Assembly (NCBI RefSeq): GCF_042648365.1
Contig: NZ_JBHRXI010000012.1
Span: 62,001 to 126,000, forward strand
Source of the DNA: Lutimaribacter_A marinistellae
GTDB lineage: Bacteria > Pseudomonadota > Alphaproteobacteria > Rhodobacterales > Rhodobacteraceae
DNA: 64,000 nucleotides
Direction of reading: 5' to 3'
A program made the translations under genes and the position numbers. Every line of letters begins with the position of its first letter. Position 1 is the first letter of the stretch. A model generated the notes under the pieces. It was not told where the DNA came from, did no database searches, and saw nothing but the letters and a program-made list of their open reading frames with translations. Below are positions 9,129-17,546 of this stretch, one piece after another.

Positions 9129-10412
9129 TCAGTAGTTCGACTTGATCTGCACGCAGCTCTCGGTCTCGGTGTTGTACATCCCGCAGCCCAGATCCTTCCA
9201 ATCGGACTTCAGCACCGCCGATTCCGGCAGGAAGTCGGTCCAGGCATCGCCCGGCACTTCCTCGGTCTGGCTGATGATGTCGAACTGCCCGTCTTCCTGG
9301 ATCTCGCCGATCAGCACCGGCTTGGCCAGGTGATGGTTGGGCAGCATGACCGCCGTGCCACCGGTCAGGTTCGGGAATTCCTGCCCGTACATCGCGGTCC
9401 GCACAGCATCCACATCGGTGGTGCCTGCCGCCTCGGCTGCGTTCACCCACATGTTGAAGCCGATGTAATGCGCCTCCATCGGGTCGTTGGTCACGCGCTC
9501 TTCGCCCATGCGTGCCTTCCATGCGGAGACCCATTCGGCATTGGCGTCGGTATCGGCCGACTGGAAGTAGTTCCACGCCGCCAGATGCCCGACAAGGTTC
9601 GTCGTATCCAGACCCGACAGCTCTTCTTCCCCGACCGAGAAGGCCACCACCGGAATGTCGTCGGCCGAGATACCCGCCGCCGCCAGTTCCTTGTAGAAGC
9701 CGACATTGGCGTCCCCGTTGATGGTCGAAATCACGCCGACCTTCTTGCCATCGGCCCCCAGCGCGACCACGTCGGCGACGATCTTGGACCAGTCGGAATG
9801 GCCGAAGGGCGTGTAGTTGACAAAGATGTCCTCCTCGGCGATGCCCTTCGACTGAAGGTAGCTTTCAAGGATGTTGTTCGTCGTGCGGGGATAGACATAG
9901 TCGGTTCCCAGCAGCGCGAATTTCTCGACGCCCAGTTCCTCAAGGAAGTAATCCGTGGCCGGGATCGCCTGCTGGTTGGGCGCGGCACCCGTGTAGAACA
10001 CGTTCTTGGAGCTTTCCTCGCCTTCGTACTGCACAGGGTAGAACAGAAGGCCATTGAGTTCCTCGATCACCGGCAGCACCGATTTCCGGCTCACCGAAGT
10101 CCAGTTGCCAAAGATCACGTCAACCTCGTGCACGGTCAGCAACTCACGCGCCTTCTCGGCAAAAAGCGGCCAGTCGGATGCGGGATCGACCACCACGGCT
10201 TCCAACTCACAGCCCAGAACGCCCCCTTTGCCGTTCTGCTGTTCGATCAGCATCTCCATGGTGTCTTTCAGCGTGGTCTCGGAAATGGCCATCGTCCCCG
10301 ACAGGGAGTGCAGGACGCCTACCTTGATCGGGCAGGAGACATCCTGCGCGGCGGCTGGCATGACCGTGGCAAGCAGAACGGCGGCGGTGGTTCCCAGAAG
10401 TGTCTTTGACAT
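9129..10412 (-). CDS. urtA: Urea ABC transporter substrate-binding protein UrtA
   Basis: Periplasmic urea receptor, 427 residues. I start at ATG 10412, giving MSKTLLGTTAAVLLATVMPAAAQ, a clean Sec signal peptide behind an AAGGA ribosome site; a start 41 codons upstream would spoil it. The body matches the UrtA/FmdD group of periplasmic binding proteins: VGVLHSLSGTMAISE near the front, then VLPVIEELNGLLFYPVQYEG and TDYVYPRTTNNILESYL. It delivers urea to UrtBC. First gene of urtABCDE. Confidence 0.93.
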   Translation of the reverse strand: MSKTLLGTTAAVLLATVMPAAAQDVSCPIKVGVLHSLSGTMAISETTLKDTMEMLIEQQNGKGGVLGCELEAVVVDPASDWPLFAEKARELLTVHEVDVIFGNWTSVSRKSVLPVIEELNGLLFYPVQYEGEESSKNVFYTGAAPNQQAIPATDYFLEELGVEKFALLGTDYVYPRTTNNILESYLQSKGIAEEDIFVNYTPFGHSDWSKIVADVVALGADGKKVGVISTINGDANVGFYKELAAAGISADDIPVVAFSVGEEELSGLDTTNLVGHLAAWNYFQSADTDANAEWVSAWKARMGEERVTNDPMEAHYIGFNMWVNAAEAAGTTDVDAVRTAMYGQEFPNLTGGTAVMLPNHHLAKPVLIGEIQEDGQFDIISQTEEVPGDAWTDFLPESAVLKSDWKDLGCGMYNTETESCVQIKSNY

Positions 10413-10700
10413 CGCTTTATCCTTTGCGCGTCGCGCAGGGCGTTGCGCGGCGGCACGAACCGCCCCATATCCCCCCTTACGCATCAATTGCGGAGTGCGT
10501 TGGTGTCTTGGTTTCCTAGGCCGGCACCGACGCACGTTTCACTGGACCTCGCGGCCCACGGCAAAGCCTACGGGGATGCGCCGCAGTGCAGCGAGGTCAG
10601 GCAGGGTGTTGGTCGGCACACCGGGCCTATTTGCACGGAAAACAGGCGCAATCACATGGTGTGCCTGCAAATTGGGCGAAAATTCGTCGTTCTTGACCCG
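10413..10700 (-). promoter_or_regulatory. urtA: urtABCDE upstream region with long-spaced inverted repeat
   Basis: This 288-bp gap carries the urt promoter by position. ATTTGCA at 10629-10635 and TGCAAAT at 10666-10672 form an inverted repeat with 30 bp between the arms, and GCAC and GTGC steps lie just inside. It could be an operator for a nitrogen regulator. I found no convincing sigma-54 or NtrC consensus, so the regulator is unassigned. Confidence 0.35.
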
Positions 10701-11078
10701 TCAACTTCCCAAAAGAAGGCCCCGGCACAGCCGAATCCGACCCGCTGCTTGTTCGCGCGCCACGCGTGAGCGGAGCGGATCCCGGCCAAAGCTCGCCTCG
10801 CGCAGCAAGGCGGCATGCAGGTGCTTGGCTTCGATCTGGTGGTGCAGTGCCGCGCGCCCGGACTTCTCGCCCGCAATCGCTTCGACCAGGGACAGGAACT
10901 GACTGCGCTCCCTCTCGAACCCGTCACTGTCGGTCTGCATCAGCCACGCATGTTCGCGTTCCGCCGAAAGCTGGCCCGAGCAGCGTGCGAACAGCGTCAA
11001 AAGGTCCTCGCGCGCATTTGCATGCCCGCCCACGGCAAGGCCCAAGATCAACGGCAAAATTATTCGCAAACCGCTCAT
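10701..11078 (-). CDS. Small secreted protein of unknown function upstream of urtA
   Basis: 125 residues. Residues 1-22 form a signal peptide ending in GHANA, followed by RED. The mature part is short, charged and mostly helical, with two cysteines (one in LFARCSGQL, one near the C terminus). I do not recognise the family. It points the same way as urtA and ends 288 bp before it, so it may have its own promoter in the A/T-rich stretch around 11080-11110. A periplasmic location is inferred from the signal peptide only. Confidence 0.65.
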   Translation of the reverse strand: MSGLRIILPLILGLAVGGHANAREDLLTLFARCSGQLSAEREHAWLMQTDSDGFERERSQFLSLVEAIAGEKSGRAALHHQIEAKHLHAALLREASFGRDPLRSRVAREQAAGRIRLCRGLLLGS

Positions 11079-11260
11079 GAATTCATCATGATAGCGAAAA
11101 AAGCGCTAATCAAGCGGGCAGTTTGAAAACTCCTGCGCCTGCGTCGCAGATGTCACCCTGCCCACGGGCGCCCCGCCACACGATACCGGCCCGTTGCAGG
11201 ATGAAATCGCCGCGCGAAACCCTATCTATATCGAACAGACGCCAAGGGAGATTGACGCCA

Positions 11261-11509
11261 ATGAAATGCCCCATCGACGGAACCGCCCTCGTGATCGCCG
11301 AACGCTCGGGTGTCGAGATCGATTACTGCCCGCAATGCCGCGGCGTCTGGCTGGATCGCGGTGAGCTCGACAAGATCATCGACCGCTCGGTGGTGCAGGC
11401 CCCGCCGCCGCCCCCGCCCGGTCGCGACATGCATGGCGGGTACGAGGATCAAGGATACCGCAAGAAAAAGAAGCGAGGCGGCTTCCTCGAAGATCTGTTC
11501 GATTTCTGA
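11261..11509 (+). CDS. TFIIB-type zinc-ribbon protein
   Basis: 82 residues. The start ATG 11261 is preceded by AAGGGAG at the right distance; upstream in-frame starts give no sensible sequence. CPxD at residues 3-6 and CPQCRGVWLDRGELDKI form the zf-TFIIB pattern (two Cys pairs, then W-x-D-x-GE). The tail is a proline run followed by a lysine-rich KKKKRGG stretch and FLEDLFDF. The family is widespread in proteobacteria and its function is unknown; nucleic-acid or protein binding is possible. Confidence 0.85.
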   Translation: MKCPIDGTALVIAERSGVEIDYCPQCRGVWLDRGELDKIIDRSVVQAPPPPPPGRDMHGGYEDQGYRKKKKRGGFLEDLFDF

Positions 11510-11536
11510 ACCGGCGGCGGACCGGATCCGCTATGG

Positions 11537-12181
11537 CTATCCACCAGGCTTCCGCGCGACGCCCCAGTCCAGCGCGGGGTACTCGCGCAGATGCGCATAG
11601 CCCAGGTGCGGCAGAACCGTTCGCCAGACCAGCCGCACCGTCTGCGCCTCGCGCTCATCCTGCGAGAACCCGGCGACCGATCCCGGCCTTTCGCGGTGAT
11701 AGGCCGACCGCGCCATAGACCAGTTCATGTCGTCCAGCACCAGGATCCCGCCGGGTTTCAGCAGCATGTCGACCAGCACCACGCCGAACCCTGTGCCGTC
11801 CCACTGATGCCCGCCGTCAAAGTAGCACAGGTCGAATTGCGGCCGGGGCTGCGCGGCGATCATCTTCTGCATCTCCCACGTGTACGAACGGTGGGCAAAG
11901 CGGGGCTCGACCCGGTGGCCCAGTCCCGTTTCCTCCAGCAGGTCAAGGATGTTGGGCTCGTGCTTGCGCGCCGTGCCCTTGTCGATCGTTACCAGCTTTC
12001 CCGCGCCCAGGTCCTCAAGGATCGCGCCGATACAGATGCTGCTCTTGCCCTGGTAAAAACCGATCTCGAGGATGTCACGCGCACCGTTTTCGGTGATAAT
12101 CTCGCGCAGAACCGCCGCCCGCCGCCCATCCATATAGGGGATGTGCTTGTACCTGCTGGTGATGAGGTCGAAGACCGACAT
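11537..12181 (-). CDS. Class I SAM-dependent methyltransferase
   Basis: 214 residues from ATG 12181 (weak GGGGAA site upstream). The glycine-rich SAM loop is DILEIGFYQGKSSICIG near residues 36-52. An acidic strand end LVTIDKG, the FDLCYFDGGHQWDGTG motif and LLKPGGILVLDDMNW follow in the order usual for this fold. FDGGHxW and DDMNW resemble the methyltransferase-24/CmcI-like group acting on small molecules or sugars. The substrate is unknown and the neighbours give no clue. Confidence 0.8.
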   Translation of the reverse strand: MSVFDLITSRYKHIPYMDGRRAAVLREIITENGARDILEIGFYQGKSSICIGAILEDLGAGKLVTIDKGTARKHEPNILDLLEETGLGHRVEPRFAHRSYTWEMQKMIAAQPRPQFDLCYFDGGHQWDGTGFGVVLVDMLLKPGGILVLDDMNWSMARSAYHRERPGSVAGFSQDEREAQTVRLVWRTVLPHLGYAHLREYPALDWGVARKPGG

Positions 12182-12322
12182 GCGCAATTCCCCGCTCGAC
12201 TGGCGGAACCATGCCACGCCTCGGCTGCAAATCAACCCGTCAGGCGGACCGCGGGTTGAAAACCGACCCTCCCCGTGTTCGGTTTCGGGCGACCGCCAGA
12301 AAGGCTGGATGGAGGAGACGAC

Positions 12323-12397
12323 ATGGCGAAATGGCTAATTCTCGCAGGATGCCTTGCACTCGCCGCGTGCGACGTGCCCTTCGTGCCGCTGATCTGA
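12323..12397 (+). CDS. 24-residue lipoprotein-like small protein
   Basis: ATG 12323 follows a strong GGAGGAG site at 12311-12317 with 5-bp spacing. The 24 codons give a positively charged start (MAKW), a hydrophobic stretch and the lipobox LAAC at residues 13-16. Only eight residues then follow the lipidated cysteine: DVPFVPLI. It resembles entericidin-scale lipoproteins in size and layout. The strong ribosome site and textbook lipobox make a chance reading frame unlikely, but nothing else confirms expression. Confidence 0.6.
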   Translation: MAKWLILAGCLALAACDVPFVPLI

Positions 12398-12432
12398 CCA
12401 GCCCCAAGGGTGTCGTTGCGATCAGGCAGGTC

Positions 12433-12861
12433 TCAGGACAGCGGCACCGGTTTGCATTCGCGGAACCGCCGCACTTCGGGCGCGGCCCCCTGCAGGGAAA
12501 ATTCGACAGCCCGATCCGGGGTATAGGCCAGCGCTCTCTCGTTGAACTCCAACCCGTTCAGGACGTTGCCGAAACCCGTATCGGTGACGCTCAGCGCCGA
12601 ACCGTCCGCCGACAGGCTGTGGTGCGGGGTAGAAATGTCGATCCGGTTACGCCCGTCAAAGCGCATGGCAAACCAAGGCGCGACCAGCCAGCGGCCATCC
12701 CCAAGCGTCACGGTGACCGTATAAAGCGGCTTGGCCGGGTCATAGGTCAGCAGGATCTCGGCCCCATCCGTCTGGTGGTGGAGCGTACAGATCTCTCCCA
12801 CCGTCGCCTCCCAGGCAGAGGCTGGACCGGCAAGCATGAGGCAAAGGATGAACACGCGCAT
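12433..12861 (-). CDS. Secreted protein of unknown function
   Basis: 142 residues from ATG 12861. The first 16 residues are a signal peptide ending in ASA-WEA. The mature part is beta-rich: LLTYDPAKPLYTVTVTLGDGRWLVAPWF, then HSLSADGSALSVTDTGFG. Two cysteines remain (EICTL and RECKP). I do not recognise a named family. Probably periplasmic. It follows the small membrane gene at 12905-13168 by 43 bp on the same strand and may be cotranscribed with it. Confidence 0.7.
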   Translation of the reverse strand: MRVFILCLMLAGPASAWEATVGEICTLHHQTDGAEILLTYDPAKPLYTVTVTLGDGRWLVAPWFAMRFDGRNRIDISTPHHSLSADGSALSVTDTGFGNVLNGLEFNERALAYTPDRAVEFSLQGAAPEVRRFRECKPVPLS

Positions 12862-12904
12862 ACCCTCAGGATAGGCGCAGCCCCGCTCCGGGCAAGGCAC
12901 CCGT

Positions 12905-13168
12905 TCAGATCGTGCCCGACAGCGAGATCAGCACCAGCAGGGCCGCAGGCGTCAATGCCAGCCCCAGCGCCCATTTCAGCGCCTTGTCGCGCAAGGCAAG
13001 GATCAGCGCGGGGATTACGAACAGGGCGGTTATACCGACGCCGACCGTAAGAAACCCAAAGGTCATGCCCCGCCCCGCCGTATCCATCGGCGCGGTCGCA
13101 GTGTCGATCCAGGCCCAGGCATAAAGGATGGCATAGGCTAGCGAGAGAACAATCACGGCGCGTTTCAT
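12905..13168 (-). CDS. Small membrane protein, three predicted helices
   Basis: 87 residues, almost wholly hydrophobic. Predicted helices are at about residues 4-22, 34-58 and 64-85, with the charged stretch LRDKALKW before the last. No catalytic motif and no family recognised. Its first gene position and the 278-bp gap upstream suggest its own promoter, shared as a divergent region with the NYN nuclease gene. Confidence 0.7.
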   Translation of the reverse strand: MKRAVIVLSLAYAILYAWAWIDTATAPMDTAGRGMTFGFLTVGVGITALFVIPALILALRDKALKWALGLALTPAALLVLISLSGTI

Positions 13169-13446
13169 CCCGGCAGGTTAAGGCGCATGGGCCTATCTGT
13201 CCAATCGGAGGTGCGCCGGTCCCGCCTTGGCTGAATGTGCGACTGTCCTTGGTCCCGGGGCAGCACCTGCTGTTGTTATTCAATTACGACGTGTGGGTTG
13301 GCCGTTTCTCCAAACAATCTCGAAATTCTCCGGAAACAGAGTCAATCCCGGTGGATCCCGCGGTTTTCACGCGACAAATCAGATATTCTCCAAGTTTCAG
13401 AGCGTATATCATTGCAAAGAATGGCAGGATCTCTATCGGGCACGGT

Positions 13447-13995
13447 ATGATTTTTTTGTTTCTACTCTTTGTTTCGTCCGTCGGTTTGGCGTGTTGGTCT
13501 GTTGTGGCTTTTGGTCCGATACTGACCATACCCTTTCTGATCGGCGCGACAGGCTTCGTTCTGACAACCATTCTGTTTTTCAGGACAAAACTCCTCAAAC
13601 GCCCGAATTGGGTCGTGGTTGACGGCTCGAATGTTCTTTATTGGGCTGATGAAACTCCGGCTTTGGCGTCGGTGCGCATGGTCGTTGAAAAGCTCGTTCT
13701 CGACGGGTTTGAGCCACTTTTGTGGTTCGATGCGAATGTGGGTTACCTGGTAGCGGGTCGATACATGTCGCCCGATCACCTGGCCAAGGCACTAGGCTAT
13801 CCGGCGCGCCGCATTTCCGTCGCGCCAAAGGGAACTCCCGCTGATCCGCTGCTGATCCGCGACGCTGAAAGGCTGAAAGCCCGCATCGTCACGAATGATC
13901 GTTTCAGGGATTGGCGGGAAAGCCACCCTCTGGTCGAACGGCAAGAGGTATTTTTGCGTGGCAGGATCGAGAAAAGACAAGTCCACCTCGGATAG
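13447..13995 (+). CDS. Membrane-anchored NYN (Zc3h12a-like) ribonuclease
   Basis: 182 residues from ATG 13447. Two transmembrane helices (residues 1-22 and 25-46) precede a NYN/PIN-like domain. The domain shows VVVDGSNVLYW (Asp59, Asn62), WFDANVGY (Asp95), a GTPADP segment (Asp133) and IVTNDRFRDW (Asp151, Asp155). These match the acidic metal-binding set of Zc3h12a-like endoribonucleases, so it should be an RNase held at the inner membrane. It ends 3 bp before the uvrB stop, tail to tail. The 5' region is richer in A/T than its neighbours. Upstream in-frame starts exist but give poor sequence. Confidence 0.8.
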   Translation: MIFLFLLFVSSVGLACWSVVAFGPILTIPFLIGATGFVLTTILFFRTKLLKRPNWVVVDGSNVLYWADETPALASVRMVVEKLVLDGFEPLLWFDANVGYLVAGRYMSPDHLAKALGYPARRISVAPKGTPADPLLIRDAERLKARIVTNDRFRDWRESHPLVERQEVFLRGRIEKRQVHLG

Positions 13996-13998
13996 CGA

Positions 13999-16197
13999 TT
14001 ATCTTTTCTTCCTCTTCACATTCCCGCCACGCTGACCCGGTCGCCCGGCTGTTGACCGCCCGCGCGAACCGATGGCCGCTTCGGAGGCCTTCTCCACCGC
14101 CTGCTGCCGCGCCAGCGGGTCGTCGGCCACGGCAAGGTCCACCGCTTCCAGCCGCTTGATTTCGTCGCGCAGGCGAGCGGCTTCCTCGAATTCCAGGTTC
14201 TCCGCGGCCTTGCGCATGTCGGTGCGCAGCCCGTCCAGGACCGCCTGCAGATTCGAGCCCTGAAGCCCCGGGTCGATCTTGGCCGTCACGCGGTTCATAT
14301 CCACGTCGCCCTGATAAAGCCCGGCAAGGATGTCTTCGACATTCTTCTTCACGGTTGCGGGCGTGATGCCATGCTCCTCGTTATAGGCGATCTGCTTCTC
14401 GCGCCGGCGTTCGGTTTCGGCAAGCGCCCGCTCCATCGAGCCGGTGATGCGGTCGGCATACATGATGACCCGTCCGTCTGCGTTGCGCGCCGCGCGCCCG
14501 ATGGTCTGGATCAGCGAGGTTTCCGACCTCAGGAAGCCCTCCTTGTCGGCATCCAGAATGGCCACCAGCCCGCATTCGGGAATATCCAGCCCTTCGCGCA
14601 GCAGGTTGATCCCCACCAGCACATCGAAAGCGCCAAGCCGCAGGTCGCGCAGGATCTCGATCCGCTCTATCGTGTCGATATCGGAATGCATGTAGCGGAC
14701 CTTTATGCCCTGCTCGTGCATGTACTCGGTCAGATCCTCGGCCATGCGCTTGGTCAGCACGGTGCACAGCGTCCGGTAGCCCTCGGCCGTGACCTTGCGC
14801 ACCTCGTCCAGCAAATCATCCACCTGCATCTCGACGGGCCGGATCTCGACCTGCGGGTCGAGCAGCCCGGTGGGCCGGATCACCTGCTCGGTGAATACGC
14901 CGCCGGTCTGTTCCAACTCCCACCCAGCGGGTGTCGCACTGACAAAGACCGATTGCGGCCGCATCGCGTCCCATTCCTCGAACTTGAGGGGGCGGTTGTC
15001 CATGCACGACGGCAGGCGAAAGCCGTGTTCGGCCAGCGTGAACTTGCGCCGATAGTCGCCCCGGTACATACCGCCGATCTGCGGCACCGAGACATGGCTT
15101 TCATCGGCAAAGACGATGGCATTGTCTGGGATGAACTCGAAAAGGGTGGGGGGCGGCTCCCCCGGCGCGCGGCCCGTCAGGTAGCGCGAGTAGTTCTCGA
15201 TTCCGTTGCAGACGCCGGTGGCCTCCAGCATCTCAAGGTCGAAATTCGTCCGCTGCTCCAGCCGCTGCGCCTCCAGCAGTTTGCCCTCGCCGACAAGCTG
15301 GTCCAGCCGCGTGCGCAACTCTTTCTTGATGCCCAGAATGGCCTGCTGCATCGTCGGTTTCGGAGTCACGTAGTGCGAATTCGCGTAAACCCGGATCTGC
15401 TCGAAACTGTCGGTCTTCTGCCCCGTCAGCGGGTCGAACTCGGTGATCGCCTCCAACTCCTCGCCAAAGAACGACAGCTTCCACGCCCGGTCTTCGAGGT
15501 GGGCGGGCCAAACCTCGAGGCTGTCGCCCCTTACCCGGAACGAGCCGCGCTGAAACGCCTGGTCGTTGCGGCGATACTGCTGCGCCACCAGATCCGCGAT
15601 CACCTGCCGCTGGTCGTACTCGCCGCCCACCTTCAGATCCTGCGTCATCGCCCCGTAGGTCTCGACCGAACCGATACCGTAGATGCACGAGACCGAGGCC
15701 ACGATGATCACGTCATCCCGTTCCAGCAGCGCCCGCGTGGCCGAGTGGCGCATCCGGTCGATCTGCTCGTTGATCTGGCTTTCCTTCTCGATATACGTGT
15801 CCGAGCGCGGCACGTAGGCCTCGGGCTGGTAATAGTCGTAGTAGGAAACGAAATACTCCACCGCGTTGTCGGGAAAGAAGCCCTTGAACTCGCCGTATAG
15901 CTGTGCCGCAAGCGTCTTGTTGGGCGCAAGGATGATGGCCGGGCGCTGCGTCTCCTCGATCACCTTGGCCATGGTAAAGGTCTTGCCGGTGCCGGTCGCG
16001 CCCAGCAGCACCTGGTCCCGCTCGCCGTCCTGCACGCCTTGAGTCAACTCGGCAATGGCCGTGGGTTGGTCGCCCGCTGCGTTGAAATCCGTCTGCATCA
16101 CGAACCGCTTGCCGCCCTCCAGCTTGGGGCGGTTCTTCACATCCGGCGCAGGCGCGTGCAGGATCGGCTCGGATTTGTCGGAATGGGCATACGGCAT
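13999..16197 (-). CDS. uvrB: UvrABC system protein B
   Basis: 732 residues. Nucleotide-excision repair helicase that verifies damage delivered by UvrA and recruits UvrC. Walker A GATGTGKT is at residues 66-73. The DNA-clamping beta-hairpin region contains YYDYYQPEAYVP, the helicase core contains GINLLREGLDIPE and QTIGRAARN, and a UVR motif (ENLEFEEAARLRDEIKRLE) lies near the C terminus for UvrC contact. A short basic tail (RGGNVKRKKR) ends the protein. Length is slightly above the E. coli enzyme because of N- and C-terminal extensions. No clear alphaproteobacterial LexA box lies directly upstream. Confidence 0.97.
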   Translation of the reverse strand: MPYAHSDKSEPILHAPAPDVKNRPKLEGGKRFVMQTDFNAAGDQPTAIAELTQGVQDGERDQVLLGATGTGKTFTMAKVIEETQRPAIILAPNKTLAAQLYGEFKGFFPDNAVEYFVSYYDYYQPEAYVPRSDTYIEKESQINEQIDRMRHSATRALLERDDVIIVASVSCIYGIGSVETYGAMTQDLKVGGEYDQRQVIADLVAQQYRRNDQAFQRGSFRVRGDSLEVWPAHLEDRAWKLSFFGEELEAITEFDPLTGQKTDSFEQIRVYANSHYVTPKPTMQQAILGIKKELRTRLDQLVGEGKLLEAQRLEQRTNFDLEMLEATGVCNGIENYSRYLTGRAPGEPPPTLFEFIPDNAIVFADESHVSVPQIGGMYRGDYRRKFTLAEHGFRLPSCMDNRPLKFEEWDAMRPQSVFVSATPAGWELEQTGGVFTEQVIRPTGLLDPQVEIRPVEMQVDDLLDEVRKVTAEGYRTLCTVLTKRMAEDLTEYMHEQGIKVRYMHSDIDTIERIEILRDLRLGAFDVLVGINLLREGLDIPECGLVAILDADKEGFLRSETSLIQTIGRAARNADGRVIMYADRITGSMERALAETERRREKQIAYNEEHGITPATVKKNVEDILAGLYQGDVDMNRVTAKIDPGLQGSNLQAVLDGLRTDMRKAAENLEFEEAARLRDEIKRLEAVDLAVADDPLARQQAVEKASEAAIGSRGRSTAGRPGQRGGNVKRKKR

Positions 16198-16293
16198 GGG
16201 GGCGATTCCTTTCAGCCCCCATGATTTGATCTGTTTTTGTTCCCGTTCAAGACCGGCAGGGTATTTCCTTTTCAGGAATGCCCTGCCTTGGCC

Positions 16294-17067
16294 TCAAGGT
16301 TTCGGAAAAAAGCTGCTGCATTCAGGATGCAGTGCAGCTGCCATACTGCGATCTGCGTTGCAGCAATCCAGGCCGTCTCGTCCTACATAGGTGCCCGGTC
16401 GGCAGGACGCAGGCAGCAGGATCTTCCATCTTGTTCCGTTGCTGTTGGGTCCTCCCAAACTCAGCTTGCTGTAGGCGCAATCGTAAATACGCCTTTCAGA
16501 GTCGCTGGTCTGCTTCGCGTTGAATGCAGCCTGGCCCATGGCTTGGCAGTTCTCCCACTTGGGAAGGTCGGCTTTGAAGGCCGCCTGAGCTTCCTGCATC
16601 GTCTCTTTGCACTTTTCGTGTTGTGGGTCATCGAAGCAGTTGATGCGCTTGTCATAGCCGGAACGGCGGACGGCGGCAGCCATTGACGAGCAATGGGAGT
16701 CAAGTGATGGCGGTAATCCCTTACGCTTGCAATGCTCGGCGAAAAAGCTTGGCGTAAAGTCGAATTTACCTGCCGGAGGACCACTTCCACGGTACCGAAC
16801 GTCCATGCAGTCCTTGTCGTCGGTGCTGAAACATATTCTGCACATTTCGCCGCGCGTACAGGGTTCGGGATCTGAACGCGCGCTTTCGGGCGAGGACGCA
16901 TACTCAGTTCCGTTCAGTGAACGATTGAAAACGACATGAGCATCGCAGTTGCCGGGACAAGATCGTCCGTCGTCGTAGATCGTGATCTCAATGCTATCAG
17001 CGCGTGACGGGGAGGGTAACCAAGAGCCGCAAAGCGCCGCAAACAGAACAAACAAAAATACTCGCAT
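16294..17067 (-). CDS. Cysteine-rich secreted protein of unknown function
   Basis: 257 residues from ATG 17067, chosen because it begins a clear signal peptide (to about residue 24, SRADS). The mature part holds about 17 cysteines, many as CxxxC or CxxC-like sets (CTRGEMCRICF, CRPG, DGLDCCNAD), suggesting a disulfide-bonded extracytoplasmic fold. The middle region, with CFDDPQHEKCKETM, looks helical. I do not recognise the family. It runs toward uvrB with a 96-bp gap and is divergent from the complex I subunit gene. Confidence 0.65.
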   Translation of the reverse strand: MRVFLFVLFAALCGSWLPSPSRADSIEITIYDDGRSCPGNCDAHVVFNRSLNGTEYASSPESARSDPEPCTRGEMCRICFSTDDKDCMDVRYRGSGPPAGKFDFTPSFFAEHCKRKGLPPSLDSHCSSMAAAVRRSGYDKRINCFDDPQHEKCKETMQEAQAAFKADLPKWENCQAMGQAAFNAKQTSDSERRIYDCAYSKLSLGGPNSNGTRWKILLPASCRPGTYVGRDGLDCCNADRSMAAALHPECSSFFPKP

Positions 17068-17233
17068 ACAAAAAACTCCAAAGGCTCCTGTCTCTAGGTC
17101 AATGCAGGGGACGTTATTACGATTCGGCCAAATGATCGTTAACATGCCTTGGCGGGACGTCGTGTCCCTTGCCTAGAGGCTTGGAATGATCGATACGTGC
17201 ATGGATACGCCTCCCGGACGAGGAATGGAGCAC

Positions 17234-17545
17234 ATGCAAGCACGCATTTTCAAACCGGCCCGCAACGCGATGACGTCTGGCATGGCCAAGACGCGGGATT
17301 GGGTGCTGGAATTCGCGCCCGCCTCCAAGCGCGAGGTCGATCCGCTGATGGGCTGGACCTCTTCCGAGGACACGCAGACCCAGGTGCGCCTTCGCTTTCA
17401 CAGCAAGGAAGAGGCCATCGCCTATGCCGAGGTTAATGGCATCGAGGCACAGGTGATCGAGCCGCACAAGCGCAAGCCCAACCTGCGCCCGCGCGGCTAT
17501 GGCGAGAATTTTGCCACCGACCGGCGCAGCCCCTGGACCCACTGA
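17234..17545 (+). CDS. Complex I accessory subunit, NDUFS4 family
   Basis: 103 residues from ATG 17234. The NDUFS4-like (ETC complex I subunit) family is shared by mitochondria and alphaproteobacteria and binds the peripheral arm of NADH dehydrogenase I. Landmarks are the opening MQARIFKPARNAMTSG, WVLEFAP, DPLMGWTSSEDT and the end RPRGYGENFATDRR. An upstream ATG at 17225 has worse ribosome-site spacing. nuo genes are not in the window, as is common for this stand-alone subunit. One base separates it from the GNAT gene. Confidence 0.9.
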   Translation: MQARIFKPARNAMTSGMAKTRDWVLEFAPASKREVDPLMGWTSSEDTQTQVRLRFHSKEEAIAYAEVNGIEAQVIEPHKRKPNLRPRGYGENFATDRRSPWTH

Positions 17546-17546
17546 G

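Noticed and set aside
10413..10700. Sigma-54 promoter for urtA
   Set aside because: No GG-N10-GC element with correct flanks was found on the minus strand.
16198..16240. Possible SOS box upstream of uvrB (GTTCCCGTTC)
   Set aside because: The alphaproteobacterial LexA box needs GTTC-N7-GTTC; here the two GTTC copies are only 2 bp apart.
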